DNA of 64,000 bases from Apostichopus japonicus (lineage: Eukaryota; Echinodermata; Holothuroidea; Aspidochirotida; Stichopodidae), in contig NC_092564.1 of the NCBI RefSeq assembly GCF_037975245.1, forward strand, positions 8,653,984 through 8,717,983. Reading direction: 5' to 3'. The position numbers were made by a program, and so were the translations under genes. Positions 34,715 to 47,500 of the stretch are shown here, piece by piece. The first letter of the stretch is position 1. Each line of letters starts with the position of its first letter. The notes under the pieces were generated by a model that saw only the letters and a list, made by a program, of their open reading frames with translations, had not been told where the DNA came from and searched no databases.

Positions 34715-37700
34715 CTATTGGGAGGGGAAAGAAAGAGAAAAATAGGTTGATAAGAATATTAGTTTGAAGCATGAACATGGTGGCAGCAGGTGTTATCATT
34801 AGGGTTTTTTGATTGGAACACCATTTTTGCTAATTGCACTTGAATGATCTGTACTTCTAATTAGCTCTATTCCAGATCAATCCTATTAATTGGCTACTTG
34901 GTCATAAACCAAAGTTGGTATGAAACACATATTATTTTATTAGCTCCATCAGTCATATGTAGGAGTGTAGGTGACATCCAATCAGCATTGCCACAAGACT
35001 CACAGATGTATGCCATGACGTGGAGGCCGGGACATACAGAAAACAAAAGATGGATAAGAATTGCGCCGTACACCCATTTTTGTACTGTAATTGCATCTCA
35101 CAATTTGAAGTTCTGGTTGGAATGGGGCAAGGTGGAGGTTGTGTTTCCCACGTTTCAACTTGAAAGGCACTCCAATCACCCACATTCTTGCTCCCACCTT
35201 CTCCCCCCCCCCCCCACATCCTTACCCTTAATAATGTTCAATCCAATCAATTCATGACTATCAATATTGCTAACTTTGCTTTATAAAGTAATTGACAGGT
35301 TAGACACATTCTGGTCTACAGTCAGGGTTATAAATCCCCAATTGGGATCCTCCACTAGTATTTGATTTGTCCATCAGAGAAACTCAATGATTTAATTCAG
35401 CTGCTGGGGAAGAGAATCCTCTAAGTTTCCAACCAATGAAATGAGTATTCCCTCATATGATTCAAGATATAAAGGTTATTAAAGCACCCAGTTATTGCCC
35501 ACTTGACTATGTACAAACGGTTGGGCTTTATTCCACAGAGAAATCCATTCTTTACCTAATGTGCATACAATTTGGAAGCTAACTGGCAATGCATGAAATA
35601 AAAAAGACTGAAGTCTTCATAGACATTAAAACAATAGAGGCACAAATAACAATTTGCCAAGAATGTAGAGCGAATGTTTAAATGTCAAATCATTAACAAG
35701 AGGCCTTCAGTTTTACCAGAATTCACAAAGGAAAGGGGTAAGATTTTTGACATTTCTTTCTAAAAAATCGTTACTAACGAGTGCCGTACCTTTAGAAACA
35801 AATAATACAGACAGGCAACATTAACCTAGTTAGTATCAAACCGAGCTGTTCAGGTATCATATCTTCTGATAGACTAGCTCTAAAAGGTTTATTATTGCAG
35901 TCTTTCATTTCAAATTTGAGAATGTGGACAATTTGACACAGATTAAGAAATAATGGAAGGAAAAGAAAGTGAATAGATTATGGACAACTTTGTCAATAGC
36001 TGGAAGCAGGTGGCAGCATCCCTTTAGCTTTAATTGATGAAAGTTTCAAGCAATAGTGAGGAGGCACAATCGTCTGTCAGATACAGTCAGATGGATCTCA
36101 TTTCTGTTAAAGTGATTCAAGTCAAGCGCTCTCCATCCAGTACATATAAATCTAGTTTCTGTTTAAGTGATTCAAGTCAAGCGCTCTCCATCTAGTACAT
36201 ATAAATCTAACTTCTGTTGAAGTGATCCAAGCCAAGAGCTTATACATATATAGTACATATAACCCGGATTAATTTCTGTTAGGGTGCAATTGAAACAAGG
36301 GCCTCTCCAGTTTGTATCAACCATGTCACTCTTCATTTAAGGTGATAGGTCAAAACAAATCAATTAGTCCTGAGCTTTGAGGAACAATGCGAGCACCTTC
36401 CTATCTTTAGTTTGCATTGATCGGCTGACCAACCATGGCCCAATAGTTTGATGTAACATACCTCTCCCATGTTGGACTTTGCGAACTCTACTCGAAGTCC
36501 ACCTCTGTCACTGGACTTCAGTTCTCTTCCTTGTAGGACAGCAAAGGCATGCATAGCAGCAGCGACATTCTACCAAGAAACAAAGGAGAAATTAAAGCTT
36601 ACTGTCTATAGCAATCACATTAACTTTACAAAGATGAGAACTTCAAGCTTACTGTCTATAGCAATCACATTAACTTTACAAAGAAGAGAACTGCAAGCTT
36701 AGTGTCTATAGCAATCACACTCAATTTACAAAAGAGAGAGAGAGAGATAGAAAAATCTTTGTAAACTGCTTATCTGCTGGAAAAATCCAGTTTAGTTAGG
36801 CGAGCCTCTGACTTTTAGATTCTAGCAGGATCCTGTGAAAAGATCCTGCTAGGACTAAAAAGTCAGACCCTTTAAAGTTCTACATAAATTTACAAAGGGT
36901 AGCATCATCTTTTACATGGGCAATTTTTTTGAAGAGGTGACAGGCTTCACACTTGGATCTTGATGAAAGAAAACCAAAATTCTTTTTATAAGAATAAATA
37001 AGAAGCCAATTTCTTTTCTAATAAAACTAAAGCCAGTTTGGTCTGTGTAGCTAGATCTACTCTCAAGAAATCACAAACTCCAATTCTCTGCTAGAAGATT
37101 AGACATTAAAGCAAGAAGCAATTGCAATATTAAATGTTTAAACTTCCATTATAACTGTAGAGATTCAGAAGAATCAAAGGAAAAAATCAAGGAACCCGAC
37201 TTCAATGATTTATGCAGATTTGCGAAGAACAATTCACTGCATTCCATAAAACATTAGGAGACAATGGGAGAAGGGGGAAGGGAAGAACATCTCTAAAAGG
37301 AATTAATTGATCCCCTTCATTAACTCCTTTGCCCCTTCCTTCCATCTTTGATGCTTCCAAATGTTTATCTCCAATAGAGACAAGGCTGCAACTGATAACA
37401 GGTCAATGTTTAACACAACAGTATCTAAGATGACTGGAGCGAGTGAAAGGTCAAAAGGTCAAGTGAAAGGTCAAAAGGTGAAGGTTTAAGTACTTACATG
37501 GAATTCTGCGAAACAACAGGCTGACCCTCCTTTATTATTCACCCGTAATCGAAGGAAACCAGGGAGACTGTGGGAAGGGAGACAAATCTCATTTAAGTTC
37601 ATATAGTTTCAAATTCAGCAAACCCATTGCCAAACTAACAATTGGCAAGGATCCATACACATAATGGTAAAAATTCTTTCAAGATTTTCATTCCACAAAA

Positions 37701-40700
37701 ATACAATAGAATCAACAAAGGCGGCAGCCTTTTGACGTTGGGTCTGCAAATTTTATCAAACTTAGCAAGTATGAAATCAAAGAGGAATTCCAAGACATCC
37801 TTCAAGGTTGTTGAGAGCGAATGTACTTTCAATACGATTAAAAACTGATTCATGTTACTTCATATTTTGTCCTCCAGAGATGTTACTACAGGATATAAAC
37901 AAAATGCAAAAAGTAAAATGGAAATTTCCAAAACAGATTACTTGTCCATCAAATCTGATCAATTTCAATACGATGGGATTTTAGTATCAAGATAGCTTCG
38001 AAAATTACTCAAAATCTACTTTTAAAAAGAAAAGACAGGAAAAAAACGCTGAAATCAGTCTCACATAATGGAAGACCAAATAAATATTTATAGACGACAG
38101 GTAACTTGAGGAGAAATAAAATATTCAGATCAAAGTTAAGTTAGGGTTGATATTCATTATCCATGTTCTGTCTTATGTTGATTTTTTTTAAAGGGGAGGA
38201 GGATTTAGTGAAAACCACCTTCACTTGTTTAATGGAACTGATCAGGAATTTACAGAAATTTAATAGCCATCTTACATGGTAGGCATCATAGTTTGACATC
38301 AGGTCATATTAAAAACCCTCAAAAACATTTCAAAATGGAAATGGTTTCCAATTTTCTACTAAAATTTCTAAACCTGTTGTGAAAATGGAACTGAAGATAG
38401 ACATATCCATGACCACTATAGTCTGAATGACTGGAGCCTGCTCATTGAGAAGCAATGAATAAAGTCTTGATAAACCTCATGTCAAGATATATGCAATAAC
38501 ACACACATTAATATTCGACATACTTGTCTTGTGAAGTGCTGATATTCAAAAACAACCATTTGAAGTTTTTCATCAAAAAGGCAAGTGTTTTCATTGAAAA
38601 CCATATAGGAAAGTTCTTAAATCGTCTGAATTCCACATCCTTTATCCCCTGAGAGGGTTTGACAGGTAGAAATCTCTCCTCATCTCTCACTCATTCATGC
38701 CAAAAGACGCAGGACATATCACGGTTTAGTATGCATCAAACAATTTCCTCTTATGAAATGAATTGACAAATGCAGGGTCAGGATGGAGTTATGGAGCCCT
38801 TTTCGTTCAGATAACACGGTCAATCGAAGAGAGAACAAGCCATCGTAAATACCAAATGAACATGATATCAAATAAGGTGACGTTTAATCCCATCTAACTT
38901 TGTAGCGATTGAGTGGACACATGAAGTTGCATATTGCAGAGGTGACAACCCTATGTGAAATATCTGAACTATGGAAAAACAAAGAAGGCTTTAACGGAAA
39001 AAAGACGTCCATGTTTGGGTTATTTGTAGAAACATCACTGTGCATTTGATGATGGTCTTTTAGGGAAGGTGAAGATTGAGTTAGGTGTTTTAATGAGGAG
39101 GGTTAATTTTCATTATTTGGGTAGCTCTTGCGACTATAGTACTAAAATTGGTATTAGTAAAATGTGAAGTTTGCATATGTGTGTTCAAAGGAAAACATTA
39201 GAGACAATCGGAAAGTAGCTGGTTGCTTTTTCTTAACACCATATTCTACTTTTCACACACAAACCATTTCAGCAATATTTTCTACAAGGTCCTTTGGTTT
39301 AGATTTTTTCCAAATGAAAGCACGATAGCCAGTTAGTTACATTCAACGTCTACTGATATTAGTTGCTTTGGCCCCGATCCGTAAATACCAAGTAGGCGAG
39401 GCTATTCAAGTATCTTTGCCAAGAAAGTATGATAAGTCTATACTAAGTGTAAATGTTTCTTTTGAAAGACAAAACGCTTTCTTCAGATGTCAAATGTCTA
39501 TGGTTCCATATAAAACAACAATCTTTGCTAATCAGTGAAACTGATGGAAAGTAAAATAAGGCTGCAAATGCAATCAGCTGCTTTAAAATGAAAAAGAAGA
39601 AAGAAAAAGAGGAAAAAATCTATTCAGTTAGGATTAGAAGTGATTTATATCACATGGACTACTTTGTCAGAAGACAAAATATTCCATTTCATGCACAGAA
39701 ATAGCTATATAAAAGTATTGCTATCATATATTTGAAGTTAAACAGCACCACTAGTGTACAGGTTAACAATGTAAGCTACATTGATTGTGCTCAACAAGTT
39801 ATCAGTTAGCTACCGTGGTAAGTTACTTCATCAAAGGGGGCCCCTATGGAGTCACTATGTACTATGTAACATTCCTTTCATAATGTCTACAAGGAGGAGA
39901 GAAACCTCCACATGGCCCAAAGCCTCAAATTCTGGATATTTCCCATGCATAAAGAAATTGTGTAAATATATGAATATGTTTTATGCTGAACATACACATG
40001 TTGGGTATATTGCTGGGAAATCATGTTTAAACATGGTTAAATCATAATATACAATGACCCCTAGATGACCGTTTCACATAATTTTTCCCTACAACTCTAC
40101 ATTACACTATGACATTTACCAGAAACATTTATCAACATCCATTCCTTTCTGTAAAAGGTACCAATCTTGAGCCCTCTTTTTTCTTGTCAATATATGCAGA
40201 ACTTGATAAAGTAAAATGAATTGTTAAGATCATTTTATGGCCTGTTTTGAATGATTAAACCCCATTCCTCAGATACCAGCAGAATTAGCCAGGACAGCCT
40301 TGAAGCATCTCGAGATGGCAGGCGTTATCAATCAAGATGGCTGCATTTTTGTGTTTTTGCCATGGGCAGGTATATGATGGTTCATTCAAGCATTTTACAA
40401 GAGTCCTCAGAAACATCTGATCGTTACTAAGAGTGATACAAGTGGTTAATCAGATGATCGAAAGAAATTTGCATATTTCCTACAGAAGGGAGGCACTAAA
40501 GAAAGATTCTAACCATGAAATCAAGACTACCACCATTGATTGCTACACATTAATTCCAGTCCAGTCACTTTTTGCATAAGTTCATGTCAAAAGATACATA
40601 CAGCAAGTCTGACCATCGAATGGAGACATTGATACAATGCAATGCTGATTTCACAAGAGCTGTTAAAGCTGTCTAAAATATTCCAGGATTTGGAGAGTAT

Positions 40701-43700
40701 ATACTGTAACCTAACTGATTGTATGCAGGCATTATAAAAGATCTTTGTCTGTATATTTGAATCCTGCAAACTAAGGTGGATGTTATAATATGTGATCCTT
40801 ATAAATTTCACATTGTTAATGCCACAACCTAATTTTCAAGAAGTCAGTGGTTAGTGAAGCCTCACAGAATGTGTGTGATGACATAAAGTGTAGTAACTGT
40901 ATCAAGCATATTTAATCATGTCCTCAATTATCACTGAGGTTATGAATAACACAACCTCAACAAATCAGATTATGTTTTTAACCCAATAACGAGCTGGGAA
41001 GCTACTCGTTAATACTTTGTATCAGGGCATATGACATACTATATCAATGAGATAGCTAGTTAGAAAATTTAATCTCTGCGATTGTCATAAAGATTGTCAC
41101 GAACAGGATCCTCCCTTCTTTCAAAAAAGCTCCCTTTTTGTCAAATTCTGATTCCTTGACCTGCCCAAGAGGAAGGTCACCAGAAGCAAATATCCTTTTT
41201 TCAAATATTCACAAGGCATTCTTAAATCAAGGACCACTTCAATCAACTAACGAGTTTGTGACAGATATCAGTAATCTTCGAGGACTGAAAGAGAACCTAT
41301 GAAATTTGTGCCACAGTGATGTTTTTGTACCAATGTGTCAACAATGAGAACAAACAGTCGGGTCTCCTTTCAGAGTAGCTCTTGTTCCTCCTGATCATGA
41401 CTGGAACGAAAATTGATTCATTGCCATTGTCTTGTGGTGCTACATGGGATGTATAATAGAACCCTGCTGCCCTTGGAGAGGCACAACTAACACAAACTTG
41501 TATTACATCTTTGGTAGTAATTACAGTAAAAACACCAGCAATGGCTATCAAATTTTACAATGGGAAATGCACTACAGCTGATGTTAGAATTAAAGCATTA
41601 AAGAAAAAGAAACACATTGTTAATTGTTATTTGAGGTATCAGGCATTTCCTAGTGACACAAATCTGTTATGATTTATATGAAGAAATCTATACATTGAGG
41701 AAACTATATTAAACCACCCCTCCACAATGATAGTTTTGGGGAAATGTATTTTTTAAAGTTTTCTGGCCTTTCCAATAACCTTAACTTGTCTGTGATCAAT
41801 AGATTCTTGAAATTTGACATCTTCCACCATCATGAATTACCCAGGACACTAAGATCTTCCATTTTGAAAAGATACAGAAACTAGATGACTTGATGATCTT
41901 TATGGAAAGGCCCGTACATACAAATAAAAAAACTCCCTTCGTCAAGCTATCCCGGACAGCCAACATAATCAGTCACTCCTTCTCATGATGGAAAGAACAT
42001 CATCAACCTAGTTTCTCTTTAAGGTTTTTATCCTAAAATGGCCACCTCAGTTGTAAAATGGCAACATTACCTAGCTTGCATCTCAAATTTATTTTGCACA
42101 TCACAAATGTCAGCTGTAAGAAATGTCATATTGGGTTTGTAAAACTCCTGGTTTTGTCAACTTGTCAGGAATTTTGTTTTAAGACGCTATGAGTGCTCTT
42201 ACAAAAATCTTTAATTCAAGATCTCAGCCCAATTTGTCATAAATGATAACGGAAAGCCACAGCCCAGGCTTTGCTTACAGTCTGCAAGCCATAGATCTAC
42301 GGTTTGAAAATATCATCCAATCACCTAATATATTATGACACGCATAATCAGATTTCAAGGACGTATGCTCACAGGATTTATCGCTGATGTGATAAAAATG
42401 GAAATTACGCCATCCTCATCATCGCATAAAGAAAGTAGTTAGTAACGTCATCATCACTTACCGACTCAGTTCCTCATGCAGTTCACTCTCACTTGTCTGA
42501 GAGCCCAGGTTACCCAGGAACAGTGTTGTACAAGGTGTGGTGTTGGCCATAGCAACCATGGTGGCCGCAGCGCTGGCGGCCATACTAATGGGCAAAGAGG
42601 GCTGTGGGATATGTGAGTGAGGTGTGCCTGGCTGTGCGATGGCGTGATGTGTTGTGGGGTGAGGCTGTAAGAATGGAAAACGGACATAAATGAGGAGTGT
42701 CAAAATGCAGAAAGAGAGGATGGTTTGGGGGGGGGTGGGATTTGAATTAAAAAAATTATTCATATATGGATACATTTTGAAAATTCCCTCGTACCATCTT
42801 CCCTTCTCCTTATTTATTGCTGTCTTGTACCCTAACCTACAGTCAGCCTGTCTTAAAGTTTGACATGAAGTGAAAATGGAGAATGAAATAGGGAATATTT
42901 ATCTAGCATACCATTCAATAAGCTCTTCAATATATTTAGTTACTTATTTTTTTCAAAAGAAAAATATTTAAATTTTCTCCATTCTTCTGAACATGAGAAG
43001 TGCAACTGTATCATCCATTTCTCCTTGACTAATGTGAAGTTTAATCGTGTCAGCCAATAGGAGGTGGTTGTTGAACATAGCAACGTTTGCAACAGTCACA
43101 CCTGCAAGTCAACTATGACAATTCCTTAATGAACTCACAACTTTTCGGACTGTGTTCTTTTATCAAATACACAAAATTCATCAAAAGGAAGATAATATAA
43201 CAATTCAAAAGACCTCAAAAATTTTCTGTTGTCGTGACAATTTTCATTCAATTTCCTTCTTTAAATTTAAGATTAATACAGCTGAATTGAAGAGATGCAC
43301 AATGTAAAACTGGAGCAATTTCAAGGCACTGTTTTTGTGGGTTTTGTCTGCTCAACAAAGGTATGAAGCACAGATAGTGTGTACCAAAATTATGGACACA
43401 TTTTTGACAATAGTTTCAATCCGGTAGTTGACTACAGTTGTGTCAGAATTGGCGACAGCAATTTCTTTGAAGGGTTATCTGCATTCTTGCCCCCAAAATA
43501 TGCTAGACAGTCAAAATTATGGTAATTCAAGTGGAAACTATAAGTTCTTACCCCCCTCCCCCTCTCTTCCCACCCACCCAAAAATTCTTCCCAGTCACTG
43601 AAAGACATTTTTATATCTATTCACAACACATCTGCTGTCATTGCCACATCTCATTAACTAATACATAAATAAATACTCCTCTAACCACACAGACACGAAA

Positions 43701-44482
43701 GTACTTTTGAAAAGTTGAAGCGATTACAAGCATCTCCACAAAAATGATAGGAATTACATAATGATGACCCTTGACCTCTTCAAGAGAATTCAAGCTGTTA
43801 GTACAGAGGTGAAGCAGTTTTAAGCTGAAGACTACCAAAGCCAAAAGAAATATCCGATAAACAGAAAAAAGCAAAGGTTATCTTTTGAGAGTGAACAAAG
43901 AAGTTATTAACTAATGGCTTCTTTGTCTCCTCTCTGAACATGCTTAAAACAAACTATATCACACGAGTTTATGCCAGGACATAGAGCACTGCATTCTACA
44001 CGACCAGTAGCCCAAACAATCACCACAGCCGGAGTAGTTTAGTCTAAAATCAAGTTTTGTCTGCACTTTTTGGTAGACCAAGAGTTTATTGATCTATAGA
44101 GCTGGAGAACATTATACAAAAATGCAGATGACAAATTTATCTTATCAAGATATACAAGATTCTTGGTTTCTAACTACGAACCGAAGTTGCAGTTCAGGTT
44201 CTGTACTTTCAGATATCCAAAATTTTGCGATTTGATTGTCAGATACTGGAATCCATTCGAGGAATGTTTCCTCCAAATCATATGAAAGTGAGATCTTTAC
44301 TCCTGCAATGCAGAAGATTTTATTACTCACTGCTGCTTAATATATGAACATTAACTGTTACATTTTAGCCCAAATCTTTTTCAAACACAATTAAACAAGG
44401 TTTAGACAAAACTGTCTCCGACACCGTGCAAACAGAAGCATGATATGAATTGCTCATGTTCAAACATGGCAAAAGATCATAC

Positions 44483-44524
<42 letters not shown>

Positions 44525-47500
44525 ATATATATATACACATATGTATATATAGCTAAGCAACATCAAAGATACAGCAGCTGAAACCAAGATAACTATGCCT
44601 AGCCAGATCAAATTCTTTACACTCTAATGATAGGTATAACATTTTCCTGTAAGAGACTACATCAGGTTTTATTCACATCAGGGCACACTCCACAAGAGTT
44701 AAATCTTTCAACAAATTTCTTCCCCCCCCCCCAATCCATCCCCTAAGTAGTAGCTTGTTGATAGTGTGTTTCACTGAAGTGTTACACAGATGTTATAACA
44801 ACCAGTCTCGTAATCTGTTTTTGCAATCAAACCAGGTTCGCTGCCGTGGTATCCATCAAACTGCTAATTAACTCACTGAGATAGAACGCTAACAGGAGTA
44901 AATTTGAAATAGTCTGATCATATAATGGCTACTGATATTATGATATTATACAAAAAAATCAAGGGCAAAAGAATGCATGCCAAAACATTACTGGAATACA
45001 TGTTTAGGACAAGACAAGAAGAAAAAAAAAGAAAAAATTTCCATCCTGGGGTGACCGACCATAACCGTTACGACTGATGTCAACATCACCATATGTAATC
45101 CACTTAGGAAAGTACACAAAACAAAACTTCTGAGAGACAAGCCACCCATTCAATGGTTTATCTACCTATCTGCGTGGATAAACATTGAATGGCCGTGCTT
45201 TAGTTCTCATCGTGGACTTACTAGGACATAGGCCAGCCTCGTTCCATCAGCAGCACCGGGCACCTGAGCATGGATGGGATGATGGGCCGCGATGATTTGA
45301 TGGTGTGGAATGGATTGCGATGTAGGGTCAGTGTATGCTGCCGTCAATCTGCAGACATTGAAAAGAGGGAAGATAAGAATAGAAATGTTTCAAAGATTTA
45401 AACCGAAAAATTTGAAATGAGATGACATGAAACCAAACTGATGAAACAACCTACAAATTCAATACCAGAGAGAATCACAATTGTGAAACTTACATACAGT
45501 GCAATTTGAGAATGGTTGGCTATCTGCAGGGGTATCAACACAATGCTGTATCAAATGTTAATGTAACACAAATAAACTCTGCTAGTCCGTTGCTAACATG
45601 TCATAGTTCAACAAAATGAACTCAACTATCAACATTTGGCGCAACTTGCACCGGTGCTGTGGCCGAGTGGGTAAAGGCGATGGCAGTTGCAGCCATGAGG
45701 CTTAGCAATCGGGAGGTTTGGGGTTCGATACCCGGATAAGTCGTAGTCACGTTGGTTCTTCATCCATCTATGGTTTTCCCATCTGAAATAACTTTCTAAA
45801 CTGAAGTGACTCCAAATTTGAGTTAAAATGTTGAATTGGAAGCCACCGGACGTGAAAGTTGTAATCCATGTGTCCTTGTGGGCTTCTTCCAGATTCGTGG
45901 TCGCTTCAGATTCGTATATATAACTGCCTAATTTATGTTATTTATTATTCAATATTTATATTATATTCAGAATCACTTAATTTTTCAAAGAAGTACTTCT
46001 TCACATACACTTCCCCAGGGATGCCGCTGGCCGACTTAAAGACAACCATTTTCAGAACTTATCATGAAAAAATTCAATTTGTACATGTATACCGTTGCAC
46101 TTTTCATGTTTGGTGCAGTACCTTCTGACTGAACTTTCTATTTACTGCTATCAACATCACCGTTTACAGCGCATTCTCTTGTTGGCTAGCAATTATTTCT
46201 AACTGATCCTACTACAGTATTTCTCTCGATAGATGACCCCAGGGAATTCCATGCAAACTATTTTTGGACTCATTCGGATACTTGAATGCACTTCTAACAA
46301 GTTTCAAGCAAACAGTGGAAACACTTGTACCTTAAGGGTTAGTCGAAATTAAATTCCAGAAAAGCAAATCTTTTATGATCATATCAGTTATATGTTTTTG
46401 ATAACATTTTTTGTTGTCTTGTGATACTTCATCAACAAATATATAAGAGGACAAAGATCTTCCCAATCATTTTATAATGCTTTTTATTTTGTTTATTTAT
46501 CAATTCTTTTCAACCCTAAGATATTCAAAATTACCAGGTGCTGCATTATGGCTGCTAGTAACGTAATGCGAAACGTTAAAGATGTTATTTCAATTTCATG
46601 TCGTTCCCTCATTATACTTTCTTTGTTCTACTTAATGTCTTGGAATGTGCAAGGCCTGCAGTGCGTGTCAAATCTCCATAACATTCTTACCTATTAAATG
46701 TGTCAGAAATATGAGACGAACCATAACATGTCAAACTACAAAATCCATCTACCACTGAGTTCTTTCAAAACTGAAGCATTACAAAACCAACAGCTATTTC
46801 GGTTCCCAGATTGGGTGACATTTTGATGTGCGCTTTCAACGGCGCATGCAACGATAAAACTTACTTTTGATAAAGACCAGGGTGAAAGCCCACCGTACCA
46901 GTTTCACTGTAAGTGGGATATAAAATTTACAGTGATGAGCGTTATAAGGAAGCTCGTGAAATGCTCGCTCAATGACGTGATCAATGAAAATTTTGTGAAG
47001 CTATCGATTTGTCGCGCCATTAATCCAACGCACTAAATGCCAGGATGCTACAAGTTCATAAAACAAAAGAGTTTGACCAGATGAGTTCACATAGTGTAGA
47101 TAATCAACATAAATGTTTCGGCTTCTGTTCTTGTTTCTGTTCTTGTTCACAACCAACTTTAATGTCATGGTAGCAAAAGATTTATTCAGTTCATGCTGAA
47201 TGATTTGCAAAGATTTCTCATGGTTATGTGATTAACCAACCTTTGATGAGCGTGAGAGGCAGCAACCTTAGTGTAGTGGAGGCAATGGGAGAAGATCTAG
47301 ACTTTGCTATGTGCCCAAGGATGATTCTGATGACCCCTTATTTGAAAACTTGGGAATGAGCAAAGTTACCTAGATATATTAAATACACAATTCTCGTACC
47401 TCTTGCTTGTATTTCTGCAGTGGGGTTTAACACTTTGTCTTTCTACATAGCTTGCAATATGCTCGACATCTGCTTCCAAAAACATTCAAGGTTTCAATTT

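Larger units (their letters stand above)
36570..37497. other. RBPMS: RBPMS-like intron between the RRM2 exons
   Basis: Contains a 50-bp tandem repeat (36595-36735), a 59-bp hairpin (36808-36866) and, next to the donor, a 20-bp direct repeat (37443-37482). No exons. Confidence 0.65.

Noticed and set aside
36101-36735. CRISPR-like appearance of regularly spaced repeats
   Set aside because: The units are contiguous tandem repeats without unique spacers, in an animal intron. They are minisatellites.
45653-45740. Functional tRNA-Leu/Ser gene
   Set aside because: The A and B boxes are good, but acceptor stem pairing is not found and the sequence runs into a SINE-like body.
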